A DNA stretch of 64,000 bases from an uncultured Oceanospirillaceae bacterium (lineage in GTDB: Bacteria > Pseudomonadota > Gammaproteobacteria > Pseudomonadales > Balneatricaceae): contig CAJXNY010000004.1 in assembly GCA_913057435.1 (NCBI GenBank), positions 124,001-188,000 of the forward strand. Direction: 5' to 3'. Position 1 is the stretch's first letter. Each line of letters starts with the position of its first letter. The notes below the pieces were generated by a model. That model worked only from the letters and a program-made list of their open reading frames with translations, made no database searches and had not been told where the DNA came from. Position numbers and translations under genes: made by a program. Of this stretch, positions 30,478 through 39,250 are shown piece by piece.

Positions 30478-30864
30478 TTACTCGGCGGTTACCATCACTG
30501 CGTCGATCTCAATATCAACGTCTTTTGGCAGCTGCTTCACCGCAAAAGCGGCGCGCGCCGGGTATGGCTCATTAAAATAACGCGCCATCACTTCGTTAAC
30601 AGTGGCAAAGTGACTCATATCTGACAGCAGGATGGTCAGCTTCACGCACTCAGCCAGCGAACCACCCGCAGCCAGTGCAATGGCCTGCAGGTTTTCAAAT
30701 ACCTGTACAGCCTGAGCTTCAAAGCTCTCTTCAACCACTTCCATAGTCTTAGGATTCAGTGGAATCTGACCTGAGATGTAAACCGTCTGACCAACTTTCA
30801 CAGCCTGGGAATACGTGCCGATCGCAGCCGGGGCGTTTTCTGTATTGATAATGCTTCTGTTCAT
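30478..30864 (-). CDS. ridA: RidA family enamine/imine deaminase
   Basis: 128 residues, the usual RidA size. Key stretches are [20 protein letters not shown] at the N-terminus, the substrate-binding arginine in [18 protein letters not shown], and the terminal glutamate region [11 protein letters not shown]. RidA hydrolyses reactive enamines released by PLP dehydratases such as threonine or serine dehydratase. It sits just upstream of alr and opposite dsdA, a PLP dehydratase that releases 2-aminoacrylate, which makes the genomic link biochemically sensible. AAGGA six bases before the ATG supports the start. Confidence 0.95.
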   Translation of the reverse strand: MNRSIINTENAPAAIGTYSQAVKVGQTVYISGQIPLNPKTMEVVEESFEAQAVQVFENLQAIALAAGGSLAECVKLTILLSDMSHFATVNEVMARYFNEPYPARAAFAVKQLPKDVDIEIDAVMVTAE

Positions 30865-30953
30865 ATCTGTTCCTTACTGTTATTTCTGTTATTGAACGCC
30901 CGATGCAGGAGGGTCCGGGCTAGCGCACTATGGCGTGTTCCCGACCTGATTTA

Positions 30954-30984
30954 AAGCGAAAAAAACGGGGCATAATATGCCCCG
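30954..30984 (-). terminator. Minus-strand intrinsic terminator upstream of ridA
   Basis: Perfect hairpin CGGGGCATA-A-TATGCCCCG (30966-30984) followed on the minus strand by a seven-T run (30959-30965 read in reverse). It would stop leftward transcription 90 bp before the ridA start, so it terminates something encoded to its right or attenuates a ridA leader. No other gene is visible in the 484-bp gap (30865-31348) apart from the Lrp-type site near its right end. Confidence 0.7.
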
Positions 30985-31307
30985 ACAAAAATCCATCCAG
31001 TGAGATTGGCATTAACGGATGGGTAATCAATAAACCAGGCAAGCCCTGCGACAAACGCAAAGCTCAGGCAGAATTCAATAACGGATCGATCACTTACATA
31101 CAACCATCAGTGATAGCCGACAAAAAGACAGGCGGCCCAGATCAGGCCTTACAGGAACGGCGAGCCATAGCGGGCTGCCAGGTGCATAGCACCAGAACCG
31201 TTGTCATCAGTACGACACCTGTTGTATTTGTTGTATGGTAGGTGACAAGAATAATTGCTATTCTATGGCAACAAATGCAGAAAATCCGTTTGTATTAGAC
31301 GTATCAA

Positions 31308-31322
31308 CAGAATAATAATCTA
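31308..31322 (+). promoter_or_regulatory. Lrp-type box upstream of the Lrp-family regulator
   Basis: CAGAATAATAATCTA agrees with the E. coli Lrp consensus YAGHAWATTWTDCTR at 13 of 15 positions and lies 26 bp before the start codon, fitting autoregulation. The surrounding 80 bp are AT-rich. Confidence 0.5.
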
Positions 31323-31348
31323 ACAAATACAGTAAAACAGGATTAACT

Positions 31349-31843
31349 ATGGCTAGCCGTATGCCTCCCACCAAGCACCGCCGCTTTGACCGCATCGACC
31401 GTAACATTCTGCGTATTCTTCAACGCGAGGGGCGGATCTCCTATACCGAACTGGCAGACCGGGTCGGCCTGTCGACAACGCCCTGTATGGAGCGGGTCAA
31501 ACGGCTGGAAAAAGACGGTGTAATTGAAGGCTACCATGCTCGTATAAACCCGGAAGCACTGCAGTACAGCATGCTGGTATTTGTGGAAATATCACTGTCT
31601 TACCAGTCCCCCGATGCTTTCGAGCGCTTCAACCAGGCGGTCAGCCAGCTGCCCTACCTGCTGGAGTGCCATCTGGTCTCCGGTGATGCCGACTACCTGA
31701 TCAAAGCCCGTATCAGCGATATGTCTCAATATCGTGAACTACTGGGCGATATGCTACTGACCCTGCCCGGCGTTAAGAACTCCAAAAGCTACATCGTGAT
31801 GGAAGAGGTTAAAGAAACCTCAGAGCTGCCGGTCGAGCAATAA
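31349..31843 (+). CDS. Lrp/AsnC-family transcriptional regulator (Lrp/DadR-like)
   Basis: 164 residues, the same length as E. coli Lrp. The N-terminal helix-turn-helix (RIDRNILRILQREGRISYTE then GLSTTPCMERVKRLEKDGVI) is followed by the RAM ligand domain (ECHLVSGDADYLIKARI, LPGVKNSKSYIVMEEVKE). It resembles both Lrp and the DadR type that controls D-alanine catabolism in Pseudomonas. It sits between alr-ridA and dsdA plus an AGCS symporter, so alanine/serine-responsive control of these genes is a reasonable inference. AGGA six bases before the ATG. Confidence 0.92.
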   Translation: MASRMPPTKHRRFDRIDRNILRILQREGRISYTELADRVGLSTTPCMERVKRLEKDGVIEGYHARINPEALQYSMLVFVEISLSYQSPDAFERFNQAVSQLPYLLECHLVSGDADYLIKARISDMSQYRELLGDMLLTLPGVKNSKSYIVMEEVKETSELPVEQ

Positions 31844-31942
31844 TTACCATCAGAAAAGATCACCTTAAGCTGAACAGCTCCCCTTTGTATCCGCCCGTGA
31901 ATCTGGTATCTATGCGCTACACCTGATTCACGGAATACACCC

Positions 31943-33268
31943 ATGACCCATTTACACCTGACCTCCCCCCAGGCCGATGCGCTGCGCAGCGGTACCCCCC
32001 TGCTGTGGCTTAACCCCCAGTATCAGACCCCTGCAGCGGCACCCGCACGACCCGACACAGCAGAGATCTACGCCGCTGAAGCCCGGCTGGTACGCTTTGC
32101 CCCCGTATTACAGCAGCTGTTTCCCGAACTGGACGCCAGCAACGGGCTGATCGAGTCTGACCTGCTCCCCACACCCGCACTGCACAACGCCATCAACCCG
32201 CTGGGTGGCCAGACCCTGATCAAAGCTGACCACGCCCTGCCCGTCGCAGGCTCCATCAAAGCCCGTGGTGGCATCCATGAAGTACTCTGTTTCGCGGAGC
32301 AACTGGCACTGGAGGCCGGTATACTCAACAATATCCACGATGATTACCGGCAACTGTTGCAACCCGCCGCCATCGCACTCTTCAACCGCTATGAGATCGC
32401 CGTTGGCAGTACCGGCAACCTGGGCCTGAGTATCGGCATTATCGGCGCAGCACTGGGTTTTAAAGCCAGTGTGCATATGTCGGTTGATGCCAAAGAGTGG
32501 AAAAAAACACGGTTGCGCAATCGCGGTGTGACGGTGGTCGAACACAATGCGGACTACAGCGCGGCCGTTGCGGCCGGGCGTGCCCAGGCGGCAGCCGACC
32601 CGTTCAGCTATTTTGTTGATGATGAGAACTCCCCACGTCTGTTTATGGGCTACGCCGTTGCCGCTCTGCGCTTAAAACAGCAGCTGGCGACACAACAGAT
32701 TCTGGTGGACCAGCAGCATCCGCTGTTTGTTTACCTGCCTGCTGGCGTAGGCGGTGCCCCCGGCGGCATCACCTTCGGCCTGAAAGCGCTGTTTGGCGAC
32801 TCGGTCCACTGCTTCTTTGCTGAACCGGTACAGGCGCCCTGTATGCTGCTTGGCATGGCAGGCTCCGCTGGCAACGAGCCAGTACCGGTCTATGATTTTG
32901 GACTGCAGATTGATACGGATGCCGACGGGCTGGCCGTCGGCACCGCGGCAAAATGGGTTTGCGATGCCGTTCGCGACGGTTTATCCGGCGTATTTACTGC
33001 CACCGACAGCCAACTTTACCAACAGCTGCTACAACTTAAACAACTGGAAAATCTCCAGGTAGAACCTTCAGCAGCCATCGGCTGTGCTGGCCCCGGGATG
33101 CTCAGCAGCGCTGAAGGCCAACAATATCTGCAGGCGCACAAACTGGATCAGCACATGGATCAGGCCACCCACCTGATCTGGACCACCGGTGGATCCTTTG
33201 TCCCTGATAGCGAATACAAGGGGTATATATCAAAGGCAATAGAAAAATCTAATCCAAAAGTATCCTGA
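31943..33268 (+). CDS. dsdA: D-serine dehydratase (ammonia-lyase)
   Basis: 441 residues (E. coli DsdA 442). The PLP lysine is in AGSIKARGGIHEVL; the phosphate-binding tract is VGSTGNLGLSIGI; VHMSVDAKEWKKTRLRNRGV and LPAGVGGAPGGITFGLKAL are characteristic; and WTTGGSFVP is near the end. It converts D-serine to pyruvate and ammonia. In E. coli dsdA pairs with dsdX/dsdC; here it is preceded by an Lrp-type regulator and followed by a sodium:alanine-type symporter, so import may run through the latter. Confidence 0.95.
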   Translation: MTHLHLTSPQADALRSGTPLLWLNPQYQTPAAAPARPDTAEIYAAEARLVRFAPVLQQLFPELDASNGLIESDLLPTPALHNAINPLGGQTLIKADHALPVAGSIKARGGIHEVLCFAEQLALEAGILNNIHDDYRQLLQPAAIALFNRYEIAVGSTGNLGLSIGIIGAALGFKASVHMSVDAKEWKKTRLRNRGVTVVEHNADYSAAVAAGRAQAAADPFSYFVDDENSPRLFMGYAVAALRLKQQLATQQILVDQQHPLFVYLPAGVGGAPGGITFGLKALFGDSVHCFFAEPVQAPCMLLGMAGSAGNEPVPVYDFGLQIDTDADGLAVGTAAKWVCDAVRDGLSGVFTATDSQLYQQLLQLKQLENLQVEPSAAIGCAGPGMLSSAEGQQYLQAHKLDQHMDQATHLIWTTGGSFVPDSEYKGYISKAIEKSNPKVS

Positions 33269-33339
33269 TAAAGGATATTGTTCACTATAGGAAACTTGTT
33301 GATCATGAGGAAACATCATGGCACTGGTTTTCCACCCAT

Positions 33340-33365
33340 CCTGAACCTCCCTCCAGAGGTTCAGG
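33340..33365 (+). promoter_or_regulatory. Hairpin in the leader between dsdA and the symporter gene
   Basis: Perfect 10-bp stem CCTGAACCTC / GAGGTTCAGG with a six-base loop, ending 34 bp before the symporter ATG and 72 bp after dsdA. No T-run follows, so it is more likely an mRNA-processing or stability element than a terminator. Confidence 0.4.
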
Positions 33366-33399
33366 GCGCATATAAAAATAACAAGGGGAGGTATCCTTC

Positions 33400-34779
33400 A
33401 TGGAATCTATTAGTTCCTTTATTGGCGCTATCAACGGCATCGTCTGGGGAGCACCAATGCTCATCCTGATTTTGGGTGTAGGCTTCTTTTTAAGCCTGGG
33501 CCTGAGATTGATGCCAATTCTCAAACTCGGTACGGGTTTCAGTCTGCTCTTCAAGGGCACTAAGGCTGAAGCGGGCGCTGAGAAAGAGGGTGAGATTCCG
33601 CCGTATCAGGCACTGATGACAGCAATGTCTGCAACTGTGGGCACCGGTAATATTGCCGGAGTCGCGACCGCCGTATTCCTGGGTGGTCCGGGTGCACTGT
33701 TCTGGATGTGGCTGACTGCACTGGTTGGTATGGCAACCAAGTATGCCGAGGCCGTTCTGGCCGTGAAATACCGTGAAGTAGATGAAGAAGGCAACCACGT
33801 TGGTGGCCCGATGTACTACATCAAAAACGGTATGGGTAAAAGCTGGGCCTGGTTGGGCACGGCGTTTGCTGTCTTCGGTGCGATCGCCGGTTTTGGTATC
33901 GGTAACACCGTACAGTCCAACTCGATTGCTCAGGTAGTCGAGAGCAACTTTGGTGTGCCAACTATTGCAACCGGTATTGTTGCCATGGTGCTGGTAGGTG
34001 CAGTTCTGGTTGGTGGTATCAAACGTATCGGTTCTGTTGCCGGTGCCCTGGTACCGCTGATGGCTGTTGCGTACATCCTGGCGGGCCTGGTTGTACTGTC
34101 AATCAATGCTGACCAGATTGGTCCTGCATTTTCACTGATCATCGAAAGCGCTTTCACAGGTCATGCTGCTGAAGGTGGTTTTGCCGGTGCTGCAGTCTGG
34201 GCTGCGATCCGTTTCGGTGTGGCACGTGGTGTATTCTCTAACGAAGCGGGCCTGGGTTCTGCGCCAATTGCTCACGCAGCGGCACAGACAACTGACCCTG
34301 TTCGTCAGGGCCTGATTGCTATGCTGGGCACATTCCTGGATACCCTGATCGTATGTTCTATTACCGGTCTGGTAATCATAACATCCGGTGTATGGACATC
34401 TGGCGTGTCCGGTGCAGCACTGACCTCTGCAGCGTTTGCTGACGCTCTGCCAGGTCTGGGTAATTATCTGGTTGCGATCTCTCTGGCAATCTTCGCCTTT
34501 ACAACGATCATCGGCTGGTCGTTCTACGGCGAGCGTTGCGTTGAGTTCCTGTTCGGCGTTAAAGCTATCAAACCTTACCGTATTCTGTGGATTCTGGCGG
34601 TGCCTGTCGGCGCAACTCTGAGCCTGGATTTCGTATGGCTGGTAGCAGATACCCTGAACGCGATGATGGCATTGCCTAACCTGATTGCCCTTATCGTACT
34701 GAGCCCTGTGGTATTCAAGCTGACACGTGAGTACTTTGCTCGCCATGAAGCAGACAAAACTGCAGCTGAGTCTGAGTAA
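33400..34779 (+). CDS. AGCS-family sodium:alanine/glycine symporter
   Basis: 459 residues with about 11 membrane helices. AGCS hallmarks are SATVGTGNIAGVATAVFLGGPGA-type sequence near residue 75 (split here as ATVGTGNIAG), MWLTALVGMATKYAEAVLAV, GGPMYYIKNGMG and VFSNEAGLGSAPIAHA. It imports alanine or glycine, possibly D-serine, with sodium across the inner membrane. A GGGAGG site precedes the ATG. It follows dsdA on the same strand; with the Lrp-type regulator this forms a likely amino-acid uptake and catabolism unit. A strong terminator follows. Confidence 0.94.
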   Translation: MESISSFIGAINGIVWGAPMLILILGVGFFLSLGLRLMPILKLGTGFSLLFKGTKAEAGAEKEGEIPPYQALMTAMSATVGTGNIAGVATAVFLGGPGALFWMWLTALVGMATKYAEAVLAVKYREVDEEGNHVGGPMYYIKNGMGKSWAWLGTAFAVFGAIAGFGIGNTVQSNSIAQVVESNFGVPTIATGIVAMVLVGAVLVGGIKRIGSVAGALVPLMAVAYILAGLVVLSINADQIGPAFSLIIESAFTGHAAEGGFAGAAVWAAIRFGVARGVFSNEAGLGSAPIAHAAAQTTDPVRQGLIAMLGTFLDTLIVCSITGLVIITSGVWTSGVSGAALTSAAFADALPGLGNYLVAISLAIFAFTTIIGWSFYGERCVEFLFGVKAIKPYRILWILAVPVGATLSLDFVWLVADTLNAMMALPNLIALIVLSPVVFKLTREYFARHEADKTAAESE

Positions 34780-34820
34780 AGACTGACAGTACACAACGCT
34801 GACACTTGTCATTGCACCAA

Positions 34821-34844
34821 AAAACCCGCTTCGGCGGGTTTTTT
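34821..34844 (+). terminator. Intrinsic terminator after the symporter gene
   Basis: AAAACCCGC-TTCG-GCGGGTTTTTT: stem closed by a UUCG tetraloop and followed by a six-T tract, about 40 bp after the stop codon. Confidence 0.92.
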
Positions 34845-34997
34845 CATTTATTAGCCTGCGCAGGGGGAACTTTTTGAGTATTTCAGGTTCGTTTCAGCCT
34901 GCCCACCTACTCTACGTTTTACAGCGCGCATGCCTCGATGCGGCATGAGTCCCAAACGCGATGTACTTCGTAGCCGTTCCGCCAGAACGGCTTTTTT
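34845..34997 (+). ncRNA. Candidate small RNA ending in an orphan terminator
   Basis: A second perfect intrinsic terminator, GCCGTTC (34973-34979), loop CGCCA, GAACGGC (34985-34991), then TTTTTT, lies 130 bp beyond the symporter terminator with no open reading frame between them. Upstream is another stem-loop, CATGCC-TCGATGC-GGCATG (34929-34947). This is the layout of an intergenic small RNA, although read-through processing of the symporter mRNA is an alternative and no clear promoter was found. The rest of the 565-bp gap (to 35344) is AT-richer leader of the next gene. Confidence 0.4.
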
Positions 34998-35082
34998 CTT
35001 CCCGCCCTCTTATGCCCTTCTATCCAGCCAAAGCCACCCAGGCCTCAGAACCTTGTAGCTACTGCTGTTTTGCCTTCCAGCC

Positions 35083-35108
35083 TAAAGCGCCTACACTTCA
35101 GCCGTTCA
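35083..35108 (+). promoter_or_regulatory. Possible sigma-28 (FliA) promoter
   Basis: TAAAG at 35083-35087 and GCCGTTCA at 35101-35108 resemble the flagellar sigma-28 elements TAAA and GCCGATAA, but the spacing is one base short and two bases of the -10 differ. It points at the chemoreceptor gene 240 bp downstream. Confidence 0.25.
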
Positions 35109-35187
35109 ATAATAATTGACATATTGGTATATTCTGGCTGGCCAGGCATATCTGAAAGCAGATCAACTCATTGTATTATTTACGACT

Positions 35188-35206
35188 AATCGCTAATTTA
35201 GCGATT
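35188..35206. promoter_or_regulatory. Perfect 19-bp palindrome upstream of a chemoreceptor gene
   Basis: AATCGCTAA-T-TTAGCGATT, nine-base arms around one base, about 140 bp before the chemoreceptor start. The size and tight centre suit a dimeric repressor operator; the regulator is unknown. Confidence 0.35.
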
Positions 35207-35344
35207 CAGGCCGCATTCATTCTGCCGATAAACATTGAAGGGACAATGCGACAAGCCTGACAAGATACAAATAATAAAAACGAAGTGCTACTCGCACCAT
35301 GAACGCTTCAATAATCGCTTTACTACCAGAAAGGACACCCAACC

Positions 35345-37447
35345 ATGCTGACAAGCATTCGCAATAAAATTGCGGCTGTATCAGCGCTCTGCCTTGTTGC
35401 AGCGCTTGCCGCCACGCTGATTTATGCAGCAATAGCCGGCCAGAAAACCAAACAGGAAGTGACAGAGCTAACCAGCGAACAGCTGAGCCTGAAATCTGAG
35501 TCCGAGCTACAAGCGATTGCCCAGCTGGAAGCAACCCGCATCGCCGCAAAAATTATCGAACCATTGCGTATCGCTATGGGTATCACTCAGACGGTAGAAG
35601 GCTATATCGACAACAACGATGTAGTCGCACTGGACCGTGATCGTATGGCCCGTTACGTCAAAAGTGTTCTGACTTCCAACCCGGCGATTATGGGCACCTA
35701 TATTGCGTGGGAAAAGAATGCGGTTGATGGTAAAGATAACCTCTACAAAGACACCGAGCACACCTTTGCCAATGGTCAGTTTGCCCCTTACTGGTCCCGT
35801 AGCGGTAGCACCCTGGCATTACGTCCACTAAACCTGCAATTCCTGGTTGATGGTGGAGCCGCCAGCGATTCAAGTAGCAATTACTGGTACAACTGCCCAA
35901 TAAAAGAACACCGTACCTGCCTGACTGAACCTTACAGCTGGAATGCCCAGGGCCAGACCATTGTCGGCACTTCGATTACTCTGCCAATTATGGTGCAAGG
36001 TAAGTACTACGGTATGGCAGGGATTGATATCGAACTGGCTTACATCCAGAAAATTGCCACCGAAGCAGCCCAGCGACTCTACCAGGGTAAAGGCAAAGTC
36101 ATGGTGCTGAGTAACGGTGGTCTGGTCGCAGGCCACTCTGCTAATCGCTCATTGATTGGCAAACCACTGCCAGCTAGCGAGCTCGACTTCATTCGCAGCC
36201 AGCTAAGCAATGGTCAGGATTTCATCACTCGACATGACGCCACCTATGTCAGCCTGGCCGCAGTAAAACTGCCGGGGGTTCGTGGTAGCTGGGGGGTTGT
36301 TATTGAGATTCCCGAGTCTGTTGTTCTGGCCGGGGTTGTAAAGACTGAACAGGTACTGAAAGAGAATTTCGCCACCGCGTTATCTCAGCAGACCATGATC
36401 GGCTCTTTCATTGCAGTACTGGGCGTTATTTTACTGGGCTGGATGGCTCGAAGCATCGCCACCCCAATTGCACAAACTGCCAGTCGGGTAAATGACCTGG
36501 CCTCTGCCGACGGCGACCTGACTCAGCGGCTGGATCTGCAACGTAAAGACGAGGTTGGGGATCTGGCTAATGGTGTTAACGCCTTTATCGAGAAAACCCA
36601 CGACATTGTCAAAGATATCGCTGGCGAAATGGGCAATGTTGAGGTGACCGCTAACCGTACCGCTGAGATATCTGAACAGACCAATCAGCGCGTATTACGC
36701 CAGCGTCAGGAAATTGAGATGGTGGCCGCTGCCATCAACGAAATGTCAGCTTCCGCCACCCAGGTTGCCCAGAGTGCAGCGGACACCTCAGGTGCCGCCA
36801 CCAGCGCTAAAACAGCGGTAGAGGAAGGTTCTAATAATGTGTACCACTCGGTAGATGCTATTCGTGAACTGGCCATTGAGATGGAGCAGGCAGGCACCAT
36901 CATGAACCAGCTGGCCCAGGACAGCGAAAATATTGGCAAGATTGTCGAAGTGATCAGCGGTATTTCCGAACAGACTAACCTGCTGGCGCTGAACGCTGCG
37001 ATTGAGGCGGCCCGAGCTGGTGAACAGGGCCGTGGATTCTCGGTCGTTGCCGACGAAGTACGCAACCTGGCCTCCCAGACCCAGAACTCGACCACTGAAA
37101 TTCAGGGCCTGATTGAACAGCTACAGACACGTTCCCGCCAGGCGCAGAAAGCGATGGAAAATGGCAGCAGCTACACCAGCAACTGTATTGAACGGGCCGA
37201 AAATGCTGCCAGCCAGCTCGATACCGTGGTTGAAGCTATCGCTCAGATCAATGATATGACCAGCCAGATTGCGACTGCCGCCGATGAGCAAAGCTCAGTA
37301 TCGGAAGATATCTCCCGCAGTGTCGTTACCATTAACGACACGGCAAACGAGCTGTCTGATGGTGCCGGTGAAGTGAATCAGCAAAGTAGTCAGTTGTTTG
37401 AACTGATTAAACAGCTGGAAGGTAAGCTGAACCGCTTCCGTTATTAA
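35345..37447 (+). CDS. Methyl-accepting chemotaxis protein with double Cache sensor
   Basis: 700 residues. TM1 is about 10-30. The large periplasmic part (about 35-345) contains a dCache_1-type domain with [14 protein letters not shown]-like [34 protein letters not shown] and [16 protein letters not shown]2 is about 358-375, then HAMP ([20 protein letters not shown]) and the signalling hairpin with [19 protein letters not shown]. dCache_1 receptors often bind amino acids or related metabolites; the neighbouring alanine/serine genes are suggestive only. Tandem hairpins terminate it. Confidence 0.95.
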   Translation: MLTSIRNKIAAVSALCLVAALAATLIYAAIAGQKTKQEVTELTSEQLSLKSESELQAIAQLEATRIAAKIIEPLRIAMGITQTVEGYIDNNDVVALDRDRMARYVKSVLTSNPAIMGTYIAWEKNAVDGKDNLYKDTEHTFANGQFAPYWSRSGSTLALRPLNLQFLVDGGAASDSSSNYWYNCPIKEHRTCLTEPYSWNAQGQTIVGTSITLPIMVQGKYYGMAGIDIELAYIQKIATEAAQRLYQGKGKVMVLSNGGLVAGHSANRSLIGKPLPASELDFIRSQLSNGQDFITRHDATYVSLAAVKLPGVRGSWGVVIEIPESVVLAGVVKTEQVLKENFATALSQQTMIGSFIAVLGVILLGWMARSIATPIAQTASRVNDLASADGDLTQRLDLQRKDEVGDLANGVNAFIEKTHDIVKDIAGEMGNVEVTANRTAEISEQTNQRVLRQRQEIEMVAAAINEMSASATQVAQSAADTSGAATSAKTAVEEGSNNVYHSVDAIRELAIEMEQAGTIMNQLAQDSENIGKIVEVISGISEQTNLLALNAAIEAARAGEQGRGFSVVADEVRNLASQTQNSTTEIQGLIEQLQTRSRQAQKAMENGSSYTSNCIERAENAASQLDTVVEAIAQINDMTSQIATAADEQSSVSEDISRSVVTINDTANELSDGAGEVNQQSSQLFELIKQLEGKLNRFRY

Positions 37448-37463
37448 GCTGTAATAGCAAACG

Positions 37464-37518
37464 CCCGGCCTACCTGGCCGGGTAGTAAAAAGGCCCGCAT
37501 TTTCATGCGGGCCTTTTT
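37464..37518 (+). terminator. Tandem hairpins ending in an intrinsic terminator
   Basis: First CCCGGCC-TACCT-GGCCGGG (37464-37482), then AAAAAGGCCCGCAT-TTTC-ATGCGGGCCTTTTT (37487-37517). The second has T-tracts on both strands and could serve the convergent cytochrome gene as well. Confidence 0.9.
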
Positions 37519-37570
37519 ACTTTTACCGGTCACAACTAACCGGTCACAACTATAAGCAGCTCAGGCCAAT

Positions 37571-37918
37571 TTACCGGCTGCGCTTTTCCACCAGCGTCTC
37601 ACGTAGCTTCCACAGATGCAGGGTGATCCGTTCAGCCTGGTAACGGTTCAGATCACTGAAGACTGGCATCTTCGATTTTTCCGGATTACCTTTGCGAATA
37701 AGGTCTACCACCTCATCAGGCCCCAGCCGGGTCAGTGCATTAGCAGGAATACCCTTTAGAAAGTTACCCGTGCCTTCGGCTCTATGGCAACTGGCACAAT
37801 AATGCTCGAACAGCTGGGCTCCGGTCGCAGATGATTTAGGCGGCGGTTCTGATTTACCACACCCCACCAATACAGCACCCAGTATTACAGCCAGAGGCAA
37901 AACTTTCACATTAAACAT
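37571..37918 (-). CDS. Lipoprotein c-type cytochrome
   Basis: 115 residues. A lipoprotein signal ends at Cys20 (GAVLVGC), so the protein is probably anchored to a membrane on the periplasmic side. One heme-binding motif, CASCH (41-45), and a likely axial methionine in EKSKMPVF (Met84) define a small class I cytochrome c. No oxidase or dehydrogenase gene is adjacent: the divergent fds operon uses NAD and should not need it. Its electron partner is therefore unknown. Confidence 0.9.
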   Translation of the reverse strand: MFNVKVLPLAVILGAVLVGCGKSEPPPKSSATGAQLFEHYCASCHRAEGTGNFLKGIPANALTRLGPDEVVDLIRKGNPEKSKMPVFSDLNRYQAERITLHLWKLRETLVEKRSR

Positions 37919-38012
37919 CCTGTCTTTCTGCTGGTATCGAAGCCAGCCTGATAGAACAAAGCATAGATAATTCTGTCGGCAGAACCAGACAATATTACAG
38001 CAGGATTATGAT

Positions 38013-39080
38013 TTATCGATCAAAAACCCTTTCCAGATCAACTAACTCACCGCAATTATGCTCACTATATCCAGGTAACAGTGATACAGCCTGGCAAAAT
38101 TCAGGGGCTGCAAGCACCTGTAAGAAACGCTGCAAGGCTTCCTGCATAACGGCATCACTACGACACAGTAACCAGTACTGCTCCGACGTTAATGGCATAA
38201 ACTCCAGGCCGAACTGTGCTGCTGCCGCCTGCACCCCGAAACCCGCATCCGCCATCCCGGCCGCCACATGGGCGGCAACCGCCGAGTGGGTGTATTCCTC
38301 AGTGGTATAGCCTGTAATCAGCGCACTATCGACGCCCTGGCAACGGAGCATTTCATCCAGCAAGGCGCGGGTGCCGGCATCTTTCTGTCGATTGATAAAA
38401 CGGACCCCCTCCTGAGTCAGGTCAGCCAGGGTATGAATGCTCAACGGATTACCAGAGCGAACCATCAGCCCCTGCTGGCGGGTAATAAAGCTGATCAGTT
38501 TATGTGCCCGTGGCTTGAGATAACTGCGATAGGTGTCATATAACACATCACTCAGATATTCAGACGGCAAATGAAAGCCCGCCACATCACACTGGCCCCG
38601 GCTGAACGACGCCAGCGCCTCCTCGGCACTCCTATATTGCAGATCCAGTTGAAAATCCTCAGCATGGCGGGCCAGCTCTGCCACCGCATAGCCATGGCTG
38701 GCATGTAAGCGCAACAAGGGCTTCACCCCGGCCAGGGTGCGCTGGATCTCCATGTTCAATTCCGACGCCAGGTTATCCAGTTGCGGCGTCAGTCGAGCCG
38801 CCACCCGCTGCTCCGCCCACAGCAATTTCTCACCCAGGCTGGTCAGCTGCGCGCCACGGCCCTTTTCTAACAGCACCAGCGGCGCACCGAAAAACGCTGC
38901 CCACTTATTTAATAGATTCCAGGCGTGACGATAGGAGATACCTACCACTTTGGCAGCGACCGTGAGCTTCCCGGCATCGTTGATCGCCCCCAGCAGACTG
39001 AACAGCTGGGGTTCCAGCTGGCGGCCCTGCTCGTCACGGAAGGTCCAGGCGGGTGCGATCTGTACTTTCTTAATATGCAT
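38013..39080 (-). CDS. ModE-type HTH regulator with substrate-binding domain (formate dehydrogenase regulator)
   Basis: 355 residues. The N-terminal winged helix resembles ModE/LysR (QLFSLLGAINDAGKLTVAAK, GISYRHAWNLLNKW, LLEKGRGAQLTSLGEKLL). The C-terminal half (about 120-340) is a PBP-like domain of the molybdate-binding/MoaE-independent type (QCDVAGFHLP, LMVRSGNPLSI, RFINRQKDAGTRALLDEML). It is divergent from the fds operon, as the FdsR-type regulators are, so it likely controls that operon in response to formate, molybdate or a related ligand. Two repeats overlapping and upstream of its start codon are candidate sites. Confidence 0.85.
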   Translation of the reverse strand: MHIKKVQIAPAWTFRDEQGRQLEPQLFSLLGAINDAGKLTVAAKVVGISYRHAWNLLNKWAAFFGAPLVLLEKGRGAQLTSLGEKLLWAEQRVAARLTPQLDNLASELNMEIQRTLAGVKPLLRLHASHGYAVAELARHAEDFQLDLQYRSAEEALASFSRGQCDVAGFHLPSEYLSDVLYDTYRSYLKPRAHKLISFITRQQGLMVRSGNPLSIHTLADLTQEGVRFINRQKDAGTRALLDEMLRCQGVDSALITGYTTEEYTHSAVAAHVAAGMADAGFGVQAAAAQFGLEFMPLTSEQYWLLCRSDAVMQEALQRFLQVLAAPEFCQAVSLLPGYSEHNCGELVDLERVFDR

Positions 39081-39167
39081 AAACTTTCATATTTCCCAGA
39101 TGGCCCACTAATGCTAATTTTCACCTATCAATGACATAAAAATAACCCGCAAATATGCATTTTCATA
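39073..39167. promoter_or_regulatory. Repeated motif in the fds/regulator divergent promoter region
   Basis: ATATGCAT-AAAC-TTTCATA at 39073-39091 and ATATGCAT-TTTCATA at 39153-39167 share both halves, differing by a four-base gap, with 80 bp between copies. The first covers the regulator start codon, suggesting autorepression; the second is 84 bp before fdsG. Confidence 0.45.
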
Positions 39168-39250
39168 CCTATTTGCCGGAATAATAATAACGTTCGCTTC
39201 CGTTGCGCCCTTGTCGCAACCGACAAGCGCCGTACGCACAGGTGAGCTTC

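Noticed and set aside
30930-31241. Plus-strand frame of 103 codons upstream of the Lrp-type gene
   Set aside because: It runs through a terminator hairpin, has no ribosome-binding site and reads as random, lysine/proline-rich sequence.
33269-33399. Glycine riboswitch ahead of the AGCS symporter
   Set aside because: The 131-bp leader is too short for a tandem glycine riboswitch and shows only one simple hairpin.
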